Shown: piece by piece, positions 27,006-35,196 of the stretch
Position numbering within the stretch: position 1 is the first letter of the stretch
Layout: the number at the start of each line of letters is the position of its first letter
Notes under the pieces: model-generated
The model's input: only the letters and a program-made list of their open reading frames with translations
The model's database searches: none
Told to the model about the DNA's origin: nothing
Assembly (NCBI RefSeq): GCF_900104485.1
Contig: NZ_FMXQ01000001.1
Span: forward strand, 558,001-622,000
Length of the DNA: 64,000 bases
Direction: 5' to 3'
Source: Bauldia litoralis
GTDB taxonomy: Bacteria; Pseudomonadota; Alphaproteobacteria; Rhizobiales; Kaistiaceae
Translations under genes and position numbers: made by a program

Positions 27006-28307
27006 TCAGTTGCCGGGCGCCGTCACCGACAGCGCCAGTTTGTCGACCAGGCGGTTGATCGCGACACGATCCTCCGCCGCTTGTGCCCAATCCGCCGAGG
27101 CCGCCTGGCCCTCCGGCGGCAGTTTTGCCCGTTCGGTCAGCGCCGACGCAAGGTCGCCGGAATCGACCGCTGCCTGCATCCGCGAGACCACCGCCTCGGG
27201 CGTATCGCCGGGAATGGCGCCGGTGGGTCGGACCGTGACCAGGCCTCGGCCGAAGGCAGCCAGACCGTCGAGGAAGCCCCCGTCGGAGTCATCGGTCGCC
27301 GATGCGACAAGGATTGCGTCGGCAACCGTCGGGAATTGCTGCTTGAGGGCGGCGACACTCGGCGTATCCTTCGCCGCCAGCGGTTCCAGTTCGGCGAGAT
27401 CGTCAGCGTCGAGGCCCATGGCCTTGAGCATGGCAAGGTCGGTGGCAAACGGCCCGCCGGCTTCGACCGCCTGCTGAAGCATGGCGACCGCCGCGGCGCG
27501 GGCCGCCCGTTCGCTTTCAGCCGGGCGAGCGGCAACGGCAGCGAGCTGCGTGCCAAGGTCCTTGGTCGACGCCTCCAGCGCGGTGACACGCTCGGTGAGA
27601 GCCGACAAGGCTGTCGCGGTGTCCGCGCCCGAGGCGGCATCCGCCTCCAGCTTGGCGATGCGCGTCTTGATATCGTCCAGCGAGGCAGTGATCGCGGCCG
27701 TGCTTGCTCCGCTCTCGCCCGGCGTTGCGGCAGCGGGCGGCGGGGCCGCTTCGAGCTTCTCGATGCGCGCGCGGTTTTCGGTTTCGAGCTTTTCGAGCGC
27801 CGCCAGCTTGTCGGTCAGGTCGGTGACATCAGTCGCCGCGGGACCGGCCGGCGCGGCTTCGACGGTCGCGAGGCGCTTGTCGAGCGCGGTGACGGTGGCG
27901 CTGAGGCCGTCGACCTTCGTCAGGGCCTCCTGCGCCGCGGTTTCGGACCGGGTCGGGACGACACCGCTGGCGTGATAGGCGATCCCGAGAATGGTGGCGA
28001 TCACACCGCCGATGACGGCGGCAATCACCAGGCCGACAATCCCGACGCCTCCCGAACCGCCCTTCGCAGGCGGCGGGGCGCGGGGCGGCACTGGTGGCGG
28101 CTGAGGCGTGGGCGACGTGCGTCCCTCCACGGCGTCCTGCGCCGCCGAGGGCTCGTCGCTATCGGCCGGCGGCGGTGCATCGCCCTTCTTCTCGGCCTTC
28201 TTCTCGGCCGTCAGGTCGATTGTAACCGGCGGTTTCTCGCGGTTCCGCTGCCCCTGCGGCCCGGCACTCGACACCTTGGCGTTCTTGTCGTCCTCGTCCG
28301 CGCTCAT
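27006..28307 (-). CDS. Mitofilin (Mic60)-like inner-membrane protein
   Basis: The 433-residue protein has a charged, proline-rich cytoplasmic N-terminus and one membrane helix (IVGLVIAAVIGGVIATILGIAYHA, near residues 88-111). A long Ala/Glu/Leu coiled-coil with ITALDKRLATVE-like heptads follows, then a helical C-terminal region. This is the layout of alphaproteobacterial mitofilin homologues encoded next to hem genes. Mitochondrial Mic60 shapes cristae. The bacterial proteins are linked to intracytoplasmic membrane architecture. It lies between hemD and hemY on the same strand. Confidence 0.8.
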   Translation of the reverse strand: MSADEDDKNAKVSSAGPQGQRNREKPPVTIDLTAEKKAEKKGDAPPPADSDEPSAAQDAVEGRTSPTPQPPPVPPRAPPPAKGGSGGVGIVGLVIAAVIGGVIATILGIAYHASGVVPTRSETAAQEALTKVDGLSATVTALDKRLATVEAAPAGPAATDVTDLTDKLAALEKLETENRARIEKLEAAPPPAAATPGESGASTAAITASLDDIKTRIAKLEADAASGADTATALSALTERVTALEASTKDLGTQLAAVAARPAESERAARAAAVAMLQQAVEAGGPFATDLAMLKAMGLDADDLAELEPLAAKDTPSVAALKQQFPTVADAILVASATDDSDGGFLDGLAAFGRGLVTVRPTGAIPGDTPEAVVSRMQAAVDSGDLASALTERAKLPPEGQAASADWAQAAEDRVAINRLVDKLALSVTAPGN

Positions 28308-28367
28308 GCTTCTCCTCAGGCCGTCGGCGCCCCTCCAACAGGTATATAGCTATTTCACTGCAGAGGG

Positions 28368-29072
28368 CTAACGACCGATCAGCGCAATCAGGCCTGCGGC
28401 GTCGGGATGGGCCGCGATCTGGACAACCCCGAAGCGGCGCAGCGGTTCGCCCGCCGTCTCGGAAATCGAATAAAAAGCCAGCTTTTTCGCGGACTCCTCC
28501 AGACCGGCCTCAGCGATCAGGTCGGCGAATATTGCCGCCGACCGCCGGGAAAAGAACAAGGCGCCGTCGACAGCGCCGCTCGAAATTGCGTCACGGGTCT
28601 CCTGCCCGAACGCATCTGCCGACACCGCCGCATAAGCCTCCAGGGTCGCAACGTCGAACCCCTGCGCCCTGAGTTCGCCTTCGAGATCGCCGGACCGGTC
28701 GTGACCGGCGACATGCATGAGACGGCCGGTATCCGGCTGAAACCCCTCGACGATCGTCTCGACAAGCCCCGTCAGGTCGCCGCCGGCGATCCGGACGTCG
28801 GTGAACCCCGCCTGTCGCGCTTCCGCGCCGGTCTTCGCGCCGACCGCGAAGACGGGGAGCCCGCGCCAGGCCGCGGTTGCCGGCCATTTGGCGGCGGCGC
28901 GGACCCCGTTCGAACTGGTGAAGGCGATCGCCGCCGGCGCCGTCTCGAAATGCGGCTGCGGGCGGAAGGCGATGGTCGTCAGGGGTTCGACGATCGCGGT
29001 ATGGCCAAGGGCTTCGAGACGGGCGGCTGTCTCATCGGCGTCCGGTTGTGGACGGGTGACAAGGAGCCGCAT
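28368..29072 (-). CDS. hemD: Uroporphyrinogen-III synthase
   Basis: The start is the ATG at 29072 (MRLLVTRPQPDADETAARL), one base after the hemC stop (TGAGATG), giving 234 residues, the usual HemD length. The two-domain fold is visible in AFTSSNGVRAAAKW, VFAVGAKTGAEARQAGF and ALFFSRRSAAIFADLI. HemD closes and isomerises hydroxymethylbilane into uroporphyrinogen III. Translational coupling with hemC is likely from the spacing. The open frame continues far upstream within hemC but is not coding there. Confidence 0.9.
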   Translation of the reverse strand: MRLLVTRPQPDADETAARLEALGHTAIVEPLTTIAFRPQPHFETAPAAIAFTSSNGVRAAAKWPATAAWRGLPVFAVGAKTGAEARQAGFTDVRIAGGDLTGLVETIVEGFQPDTGRLMHVAGHDRSGDLEGELRAQGFDVATLEAYAAVSADAFGQETRDAISSGAVDGALFFSRRSAAIFADLIAEAGLEESAKKLAFYSISETAGEPLRRFGVVQIAAHPDAAGLIALIGR

Positions 29073-29073
29073 C

Positions 29074-30000
29074 TCACGCCTCGGCGAAGAAGGCCGGGCC
29101 ACCGCGCGCCGCGAGCTCCGCGCCCGCCTCGGCGCCGATCCGCTCCGCATCACGCGCCGCGCCGCGCCGCACCACCGCATGCGCCTCGGAACCGTCCGGC
29201 CGGACGATGATGCCCCGGAAATCGAGCGCGTCGCCCTCGATCCGCGCCAGTCCGCCGATCGGCGTCCGGCATGACCCGTCGAGCACCGCCAGATAGGCGC
29301 GCTCGGCCGCCAGCGCCGTCGAGGTCGCCGCGTGGTCGATGGCGGCAAGCCGCTCCAGCGTTGCCGTGTCGCCGACCCGGGCGGCGATGGCGATGGCGCC
29401 CTGCCCCGCCGCCGGCAGCCAGTCTTCGATATCGATGGCGCCCCGGGAATGATCAACCAGACCAAGGCGCTTGAGCCCGGCCATGGCCAATAGCGTAGCA
29501 TCCGCATGGCCTTCGGCGAGCTTGTTCATGCGGGTCTGGACATTGCCGCGCATCTCGACGATCCGCAGATCCGGGCGGAGGCTCAGCGCCATGGCGCGGC
29601 GGCGGAGCGAGGAGGTGCCGAGGACCGCGCCCTGCTTGAGATCGGTGAGACGGGACACCACCGGAGACAGGAAGGCGTCGCGCACGTCCTCGCGCTCCAG
29701 GCAGGCGGCGATGACGATCTCGTCGGGCAGCCGGGTCGGCAGATCCTTGGCCGAATGGACGGCGATATGGATCGCGCCGGAGAGCAGGGCCTCGTCGATT
29801 TCCTTGGTAAACAGCCCTTTTCCGCCGGCCTCCATCAGCGACCGGTCGGTGATCCGGTCGCCGGTGGTGCGGATCGGCAGGATGGCGATCGCCTCGGGCT
29901 CAAGACGGAGTGCGACGGACAGACGTGCCCGGGTCTCCTCGGCCTGGGCGAGCGCCAGCGGGCTGCCGCGGGTTCCGATAATGATTTCAGCCGATTGCAA
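29074..30000 (-). CDS. hemC: Porphobilinogen deaminase (hydroxymethylbilane synthase)
   Basis: The first conserved residues, [17 protein letters not shown], lie directly after a TTG at 30000. No ATG or GTG occurs in frame between it and the divergent tsaD gene, so TTG is the likely start, giving 308 residues. The Cys that binds the dipyrromethane cofactor is in [37 protein letters not shown] and [12 protein letters not shown] are typical. The enzyme polymerises four porphobilinogen units for haem. Confidence 0.92.
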   Translation of the reverse strand: MQSAEIIIGTRGSPLALAQAEETRARLSVALRLEPEAIAILPIRTTGDRITDRSLMEAGGKGLFTKEIDEALLSGAIHIAVHSAKDLPTRLPDEIVIAACLEREDVRDAFLSPVVSRLTDLKQGAVLGTSSLRRRAMALSLRPDLRIVEMRGNVQTRMNKLAEGHADATLLAMAGLKRLGLVDHSRGAIDIEDWLPAAGQGAIAIAARVGDTATLERLAAIDHAATSTALAAERAYLAVLDGSCRTPIGGLARIEGDALDFRGIIVRPDGSEAHAVVRRGAARDAERIGAEAGAELAARGGPAFFAEA

Positions 30001-30109
30001 GGGACCGCGTCCGGGTGTTAGGGCCTCTGGCGAGGCGTGGCCGAGATGGGACGGCGCGCTGCGACACGCCGAACGATTGCGGCGCCTTGATATCGGCTGG
30101 AGCCGCCCG

Positions 30110-31186
30110 ATGAAAGTCCTCGGCATCGAGACAAGCTGCGACGAGACGGCCGCGGCGGTGGTGGAACGGCTGCCGGACGGCAGCGGGCGGATACTGTCCG
30201 ATATCATCCTCTCGCAGCCCGACCATGCCGATTTCGGTGGCGTCGTGCCGGAAATCGCAGCCCGCGCCCATGTCGAGGCACTCGACGGACTGATTCAGGC
30301 GGCGATGGCTGGCGCAAACATCGGTTTCGGCGATCTTGACGCGGTTGCGGCGACCGCCGGACCGGGGCTAATCGGCGGGGTGATTGTCGGTTTGACCACC
30401 GCAAAAGCAGTCGCGGTCGCCTCCGGACGGCCGCTGGTTGCGGTGAATCACCTCGAGGGACACGCGCTGACGGCCCGGTACACCGACCGTCTCGCCTTTC
30501 CGTATCTCCTGCTTCTGGTGTCCGGTGGCCACACCCAGTTTGTCGCCGTCGAGGGGGTCGGCCGCTACCGGCGGCTGGGGACAACCATCGACGATGCGCT
30601 CGGCGAGGCCTTCGACAAGGCGGCCAAGCTCCTCGGCCTCGGCTACCCCGGCGGACCGGCGGTCGAAGCGGCGGCGAAGAGCGGCGACGGCGACCGCTTC
30701 GCCCTGCCGCGCCCGCTGCGCGGCCGGCCGGAACCGAATTTTTCGCTGTCAGGACTGAAGACGGCGCTCAGGCTCGCCGCCGAAAAGATCGCGCCGCTGT
30801 CCGACCAGGATGTCGCCGACCTCGCCGCTTCCTTCCAGGCCGCCGTCACCGACACGGTTGCCGACCGCTCTGCGAAAGCGATGGCGCTCTTCGCCAGTCA
30901 GCATCCAGACCTGAATGACCGAGCGCTGGTGATCGCCGGCGGCGTCGCCGCCAACCAGGCCATCCGCGACACGCTGACACACGAGGCGGCGAACCACGGC
31001 TTCCGGCTGGTGGCGCCGCCGCAGCGGCTTTGCGCCGATAACGCGGTGATGATCGCCTGGGCCGGAGCCGAACGGCTGGCGCTCGGGCTGACCGATCCGC
31101 TTGACGCGCCGGCTCGGCCGCGCTGGCCTCTTGATGAACTGGCCGCTCCCGTGCTTGGTGCGGGGGCAAAGGGAGCCAAGGCGTGA
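30110..31186 (+). CDS. tsaD: tRNA N6-adenosine threonylcarbamoyltransferase
   Basis: The start is ATG at 30110 ([19 protein letters not shown]), giving 358 residues. An open frame reaches 639 bases further upstream, but that is the antisense of hemC. The metal-binding motif is [10 protein letters not shown], with [19 protein letters not shown] and [12 protein letters not shown]. TsaD transfers the threonylcarbamoyl group to A37 of ANN-decoding tRNAs, including the tRNA-Thr in this window. Its stop overlaps the gpsA start by four bases. Confidence 0.95.
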   Translation: MKVLGIETSCDETAAAVVERLPDGSGRILSDIILSQPDHADFGGVVPEIAARAHVEALDGLIQAAMAGANIGFGDLDAVAATAGPGLIGGVIVGLTTAKAVAVASGRPLVAVNHLEGHALTARYTDRLAFPYLLLLVSGGHTQFVAVEGVGRYRRLGTTIDDALGEAFDKAAKLLGLGYPGGPAVEAAAKSGDGDRFALPRPLRGRPEPNFSLSGLKTALRLAAEKIAPLSDQDVADLAASFQAAVTDTVADRSAKAMALFASQHPDLNDRALVIAGGVAANQAIRDTLTHEAANHGFRLVAPPQRLCADNAVMIAWAGAERLALGLTDPLDAPARPRWPLDELAAPVLGAGAKGAKA

Positions 31187-32163
31187 TCGAAACCATCGGG
31201 GTCCTGGGTGGCGGGTCATGGGGCACGGCGCTGGCGCTGGTGGCAAGCCGCGCCGGGCGCAAGGTGCGGCTATGGGCGCGCGACCACGAGACGGTCTCGG
31301 CGATCGACGAGACCCACGAGAATCCGCGCTACCTTCCCGGCATCAGGCTCGACCACATTCCGGCGACCGGCAACATCGGCGCGGCGCTCCGCGCCGACGC
31401 GGTGCTGCTCGCCGTGCCGGCGCAATCGGTGCGCGCCGTCGCCACCATCGCCGCTCCTTATATCGCCGAAGGCCACCCGCTGGTGATCTGCGCCAAGGGG
31501 CTGGAGCGCGGCACCGCCAAGCGGATGAGCGAGGTCGTCGCCGAGGTGGCGCCGGGCGCGGCAGTCGCCGTGCTCTCCGGCCCGAGCTTCGCCACCGATG
31601 TCGCCGCCGGGCTGCCGACCGCCGTCACCATCGCCGCCGATAACGAACCGCTGGCGCTGTCGCTCTGCCACGCGCTCGGCGGCGGCACCTTCCGCCCCTA
31701 TGCCGAGACCGACCTGATCGGCGTCGAGATCGGCGGCGCGGTCAAGAACGTGCTGGCGATCGCCGCCGGCGTCGTCGACGGACGCGGCCTCGGCGCCTCG
31801 GCGCTGGCCGCCCTCACCGCGCGCGGCTTTGCCGAACTCCGCCGCCTCGGCGAGGCGCTGGGCGCCAAGCCGGAAACGCTGATGGGCCTGTCGGGTCTCG
31901 GCGACCTGGTGCTGACCTGTTCGAGCACGCAATCGCGCAATTTCGCCTATGGCCGGATGCTCGGCGAGGGCCTGCCGCTCGACGCGCCCCACCCGCTGGT
32001 CGAAGGCATCGCCACCGCCACCGTGACCCGCGACCTCGCCCGCCGTCACCGGATTTCGATGCCGATCGTCGACGCGGTGGTCAGGATTCTGTCCGGCAAG
32101 GCGACGGTCGACGCGACGATCGAGAACCTGATGTCGCGGCCGCTGAAGCGGGAATCGGCCTAG
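31183..32163 (+). CDS. gpsA: NAD(P)-dependent glycerol-3-phosphate dehydrogenase
   Basis: The gene starts with GTG at 31183 inside GTGA, which overlaps the tsaD stop. The 326 residues include the dinucleotide motif [20 protein letters not shown] and [19 protein letters not shown]. The catalytic Lys is in [15 protein letters not shown], and [19 protein letters not shown] is also present. The enzyme reduces dihydroxyacetone phosphate to sn-glycerol-3-phosphate for phospholipid synthesis. The EVE gene that often lies close by is displaced here by repeats and a GIY-YIG gene. Confidence 0.95.
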   Translation: MIETIGVLGGGSWGTALALVASRAGRKVRLWARDHETVSAIDETHENPRYLPGIRLDHIPATGNIGAALRADAVLLAVPAQSVRAVATIAAPYIAEGHPLVICAKGLERGTAKRMSEVVAEVAPGAAVAVLSGPSFATDVAAGLPTAVTIAADNEPLALSLCHALGGGTFRPYAETDLIGVEIGGAVKNVLAIAAGVVDGRGLGASALAALTARGFAELRRLGEALGAKPETLMGLSGLGDLVLTCSSTQSRNFAYGRMLGEGLPLDAPHPLVEGIATATVTRDLARRHRISMPIVDAVVRILSGKATVDATIENLMSRPLKRESA

Positions 32164-32176
32164 GCACCCCCTGCCG

Positions 32177-32269
32177 CTCGTCCCCGCGAAAGCGGGGATC
32201 CAGTTAGCCTGAGGCAGAGTGTCCTTTGACCATCTGGGTCCCCGCGTGCGCGGGGATGAGCGGTTGAGG
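32177..32269. repeat. 93-bp REP-like doublet, copy 1
   Basis: Two palindromic units in inverted orientation, TCCCCGCGAAAGCGGGGA at 32181-32198 and TCCCCGCGTGCGCGGGGA at 32239-32256, flank a spacer containing TGAGGCAGAGTGTCCTTTGA. The outer ends are CTCG and GAGCGGTTGAGG. A second copy of the same length lies at 32768-32860, with about 83 of 93 positions identical. The layout is that of a REPIN (two inverted REPs plus spacer). Confidence 0.8.
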
Positions 32270-32323
32270 CTTAGCCCGAGGAGCGGCATGATCGCCGAGG
32301 TACCCGCGCGATACCCTATGCCG

Positions 32324-32703
32324 CTCGTCCCCGCGAAAGCGGGGATCCAGACCACGTTCGCCCAGGGACGAGGCAGCGATGGTGTTCTGCACCTACCTTC
32401 TCGCCAGCCGCCGCAACGGCACGCTCTACGTCGGGATGACCGACGACCTGGCGCGCCGGATGTGGGAGCACCAGACGGGCGCCTTTCCCGGGTTCACCCG
32501 CAAATACAGTGTCAGGACGCTGGTCTGGTTCGAGGTCCATCAAACGCGGGAGGCGGCCTTCACCCGCGAGCGCCAGATCAAGAAATGGAACCGCAGGTGG
32601 AAGCTCGACCTGATCGAGGCGGCGAATCCGGAGTGGAACGACCTCGCCGCCGAGTTCTGGCCTGAATCTGGGTCCCCGCTTTCGCGGGGATGAGCGGTTG
32701 AGG
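32324..32703. mobile_element. Candidate GIY-YIG-carrying REP-like element
   Basis: The left REP-like unit at 32324-32350 and the right unit at 32668-32703 are the same inverted pair as in the 93-bp doublets. The 27-base cores match in inverted orientation at about 25 positions. Here the short spacer is replaced by a GIY-YIG nuclease gene. The gene begins 28 bases after the left unit, and its stop codon lies inside the right unit. Mobility is inference from architecture. Confidence 0.5.
32379..32693 (+). CDS. GIY-YIG nuclease family protein
   Basis: The 104-residue single-domain protein belongs to the small GIY-YIG family related to the UvrC N-terminal nuclease. The GIY-YIG pair appears as CTYLLASRRNGTLYVGMTDD. 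The catalytic Arg/His follow in LARRMWEHQTG, and the metal-binding Glu is in AAFTRERQIKKWNR. The last residues, SGSPLSRG, are encoded by the right-hand REP-like repeat, which also supplies the TGA. Biological roles of this stand-alone family are poorly known. Its placement between inverted repeats suggests repeat-associated activity. Confidence 0.85.
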   Translation: MVFCTYLLASRRNGTLYVGMTDDLARRMWEHQTGAFPGFTRKYSVRTLVWFEVHQTREAAFTRERQIKKWNRRWKLDLIEAANPEWNDLAAEFWPESGSPLSRG

Positions 32704-32767
32704 TTGGGCGAATGGCCGTGCGACCTCCGGCCGGGGTTGGGGAACGGGGAAGCCTCCCACTCCCACG

Positions 32768-32860
32768 CTCGTTCCCGCGAAAGCGGGAATCCAGGCGGCC
32801 TGAGGCAAGGTGTCCTTTGACCATCTGGATCCCCGCTTTCGCGGGGATGAGCGGTTGAGG
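32768..32860. repeat. 93-bp REP-like doublet, copy 2
   Basis: This is the same structure as the copy at 32177. The units TTCCCGCGAAAGCGGGAA (32772-32789) and ATCCCCGCTTTCGCGGGGAT (32829-32848) lie around a spacer ending TGTCCTTTGACCATCTGG. In the left unit the C-to-T and G-to-A differences from copy 1 fall on paired positions, so the hairpin is preserved. Confidence 0.8.
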
Positions 32861-32942
32861 ATGATTACGACGGCCGACGCCGCCTCTTCCGCTTGCCAGT
32901 CCGCCATCGTAAGAAATGCCATCCGAAGCGGGGAGCAAAACC

Positions 32943-33356
32943 ATGGCCTACTGGCTGTTCAAGTCCGAGCCCGACACCTGGTCCTGGGAGATGCAGGTGA
33001 AGAAGGGCAAAAAGGGCCAGGAGTGGGACGGCGTCCGCAACTACACGGCCCGCAACAACATGCGCGAAATGAAGAAGGGCGACCTCGGCTTCTTCTACCA
33101 CTCCGGCGGCGAACGACAGATCGTCGGCATCGTCGAGGTGGTCAAGGAAGCGCACCCGGATTCGACCGACGACACGGGCAAGTTCGACTGCGTCGACATC
33201 GCCGCGGTGAAGCCGGTGCCGAACCCGGTGACGCTGGCCGACGTCAAGGCCGACAAGCAGCTCGCCGAGATGGCGCTGGTCAAGCTGTCGCGGCTCTCGG
33301 TGCAGCCGGTGACCGAGGCGGAGTGGAAACGGGTCTGCAAGATGGGCGCGGTTTAG
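32943..33356 (+). CDS. EVE domain-containing protein
   Basis: The start is ATG at 32943 (MAYWLFKSEPDTWSWE), giving 137 residues. An upstream in-frame ATG at 32916 adds nine. The fold is a lone EVE/PUA-like domain with WDGVRNYTARNNMREMKKGDLGFFYHS and IVGIVEVVKEAHPD. EVE domains read modified bases in DNA or RNA. In alphaproteobacteria this gene commonly sits near gpsA and tsaD. A 32-base piece of its 3' end recurs at 34346-34377. Confidence 0.9.
   Translation: MAYWLFKSEPDTWSWEMQVKKGKKGQEWDGVRNYTARNNMREMKKGDLGFFYHSGGERQIVGIVEVVKEAHPDSTDDTGKFDCVDIAAVKPVPNPVTLADVKADKQLAEMALVKLSRLSVQPVTEAEWKRVCKMGAV
33317..33348 (+). repeat. 32-bp direct repeat, left copy (inside EVE 3' end)
   Basis: This segment encodes the final residues EWKRVCKMG of the EVE protein. 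It is identical to 34346-34377. The two copies are 1,029 bases apart and enclose the DUF4386 gene. Confidence 0.9.
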
Positions 33357-33412
33357 GGCGGCTCAGACACGCTGTTTTCCTGAGCGATGGAAGCTGAGGT
33401 TGGGGGCGTTTC

Positions 33413-34162
33413 ATGGACACTACAAGGCGAACTGCGCTGCTTGCCGGACTGTTCTTTATCGGCACGTTTATATTCTCGATCCCGGCCTTGATCCTTTATG
33501 GACCAATATTGGACGACGCCAACTTCGTCGTCGGCGACGGCGCCGACACGCGCATCCATCTTGGCGCCTTCCTCGAGATCCTCACGGCCATCGCGAATAT
33601 CGCGACAGCGGTCGTTCTGTTTCCGGTCCTCAAGAGGGCGAGCGAGAGCGTTGCCCTGGGCTACGTCGCAACCCGAATTCTCGAATCCACGGTCATCGTC
33701 GTCGGCGTAATAAGCCTGCTTGCCATCGTTACGCTGCGGCAGGACTTCGGCGGCTCCGGTGACAACTCCGCTCTCTATGTGGCGACAGGCAAGGCGCTCG
33801 TCGCGCTGCATGACTGGACGTTCCTGCTCGGTCCCGCTTTCTGCGCCGGGTTCGGGAACGGCATCCTGCTCGGCTATCTGATGTATCGCTCGGAGCTTGT
33901 TCCGAAGCCCTGGGCGATTCTGGGAATGGTTGCCGGCTGCATCGCTTTCGCGTCGGCGACCGCAGTTCTGTTTGGCGCCTATGAACAGGTATCGCCGGTC
34001 TCTTTCGTCTTCACGATCCCGGAAATCGTGTGGGAATTGTTTCTCGGGCTCTACCTGACATTCAACGGGTTCAAGCGATCGCGGTTCATGGGCGCGGGGA
34101 CTGCAGACCTCAGCCCATCCCCGCCGCTGACCGGCGACAGCGCGACCGAGGTGCAGACTTGA
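33413..34162 (+). CDS. DUF4386 integral membrane protein
   Basis: The 249-residue protein begins MDTTRRTALLAGLFFIGTFIFSIPALILYG and has six predicted helices, including FLEILTAIANIATAVVLFPVL, TVIVVGVISLLAIVTL, PWAILGMVAGCIAFASATAVLFG and VSFVFTIPEIVWELFLGLYLTF. This matches the DUF4386 family, which has no known function. Base composition appears more AT-rich than its neighbours. The gene sits between 32-bp direct repeats, so recent acquisition or a local duplication is likely. Confidence 0.8.
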   Translation: MDTTRRTALLAGLFFIGTFIFSIPALILYGPILDDANFVVGDGADTRIHLGAFLEILTAIANIATAVVLFPVLKRASESVALGYVATRILESTVIVVGVISLLAIVTLRQDFGGSGDNSALYVATGKALVALHDWTFLLGPAFCAGFGNGILLGYLMYRSELVPKPWAILGMVAGCIAFASATAVLFGAYEQVSPVSFVFTIPEIVWELFLGLYLTFNGFKRSRFMGAGTADLSPSPPLTGDSATEVQT

Positions 34163-34233
34163 AGGACGGCCGGCGTTGGTGCCACGCGATCCCGACAGGA
34201 GTCCGCCGGTCGGGCGCGCCCGCATCCGCCGCG

Positions 34234-34290
34234 TCAGGCGCGGAAGGTTGTCTTGGTGCGTGCCGGCATAGAGCACCTTGATGTTGCTGT
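34234..34290 (-). pseudogene. Relic of a phyH 3' end
   Basis: About 48 of 57 bases match the last 56 bases of the intact dioxygenase gene (39894-39949), up to and including its TGA. One extra base shifts the frame. Translation in the shifted frame gives NIKVLYAGTHQDNLPRL where the intact gene has NVKALYSGTQKTAFRA. No upstream part of the gene is present, so this is debris. Confidence 0.6.
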
Positions 34291-34345
34291 ATTAAGCCTC
34301 GCCCCACTACCAACCCACCACCACCTCCCGCCCATCGTAGAAGCC

Positions 34346-34377
34346 GGCGGAGTGGAAACGGGTCTGCAAGATGGGCG
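34346..34377 (+). repeat. 32-bp direct repeat, right copy
   Basis: This is an exact copy of 33317-33348 lying outside any gene. It is followed by GGGGTGGGTTAGG, a degraded version of the continuation of the EVE end. Confidence 0.9.
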
Positions 34378-34443
34378 GGGGTGGGTTAGGTCCGTGCGTC
34401 ACCACAGGCAGACCTTTCCGGCGCGGGGCGCAGCGCGTCGGCG

Positions 34444-35196
34444 CTACCAAGGCACAACCTCCCCGCGCCAGTCGAAGAAGCCGCCGGTCGCCTCCGGCGG
34501 CAGGGCGTCGATGACGGCGAGCAGGTGGGCGGCGGACTGGTCCGGGGTGTGGACGGTAAGGCCGGTCGCGGCAAAGGGGGCGGACAGCGGTGTGGCGACG
34601 GTGCCGGGGTGGAGGGCGACGCAGAGCGCCTCGGCCGAGCGGCGGGACAGCTCCACCGAGGCCGTGCGGACCAGCTGGTTCAGCGCCGCCTTGGAAGCGC
34701 GATAGCCGTACCACCCGCCGAGACGATTATCGCCGATGCTGCCGACGCGGGCCGACAGCGTCGCGAAGACCGCCTTGCCGCTGCGCGGCAGGCGCGGCAG
34801 CAGATGCTTCATCAGGAGCGCCGGGCCGATGGCGTTGAGGGCGAAGGCGCGGGCGAGTTTTTCCGCGTCGAGCTCGCGCCAGGACTTCTCGGGGCCCTGG
34901 GCATCGTCATGCAGGAAGCCGGTGGCGTCGATCGCCAGGCGGATGTCGCCGTGCCCGGCGGCGAAGGCGGCTGCTTCGGCCAGGCTCGCCTCGTCGACCA
35001 GGTCGATCGGTGGCGTGCCGCCACGGCTGAAGGCGATCACCTCCGTGAAGCGATTGGCTGAGCGCAGCCGCTCGACCAGGGCGCTTCCGATGCCGCCGCC
35101 TGCGCCGAAGACAACGGCGACCCCGCCTTCGGGGAAGGACGAGAACGTCGTTTCGACGGAGTCGCCCGGCAGCGTCGGGGTTTCGGACCGGCTCAT
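34444..35196 (-). CDS. SDR-family NAD(P)-dependent oxidoreductase
   Basis: The start is the ATG at 35196 (MSRSETPTLPGDS), in an ATGA overlap with the upstream gene's stop, giving 250 residues. The cofactor motif is VVFGAGGGIGSALVERL. The active-site region contains ATLSARVGSIGDNRLGGWYGYRASKAALNQ, with the catalytic YxxxK as YRASK. The C-terminal LHPGTVATPLSAPF matches the csgA/C-factor-like SDR group. The substrate is unknown. It is coupled to the NAD(P)-binding protein encoded just upstream. Confidence 0.87.
   Translation of the reverse strand: MSRSETPTLPGDSVETTFSSFPEGGVAVVFGAGGGIGSALVERLRSANRFTEVIAFSRGGTPPIDLVDEASLAEAAAFAAGHGDIRLAIDATGFLHDDAQGPEKSWRELDAEKLARAFALNAIGPALLMKHLLPRLPRSGKAVFATLSARVGSIGDNRLGGWYGYRASKAALNQLVRTASVELSRRSAEALCVALHPGTVATPLSAPFAATGLTVHTPDQSAAHLLAVIDALPPEATGGFFDWRGEVVPW

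Noticed and set aside
29073-29507. N-terminal extension of hemD by 145 residues
   Set aside because: The extra stretch is antisense-like Arg/Ser/Pro-rich sequence within hemC. The conserved HemD start is MRLLVTRPQ at 29072.
32177-32860. CRISPR-like reading of the repeated CCCGCGAAAGCGGG units
   Set aside because: Spacing is irregular, units alternate in orientation, the 'spacers' are themselves repeated and no cas genes occur.
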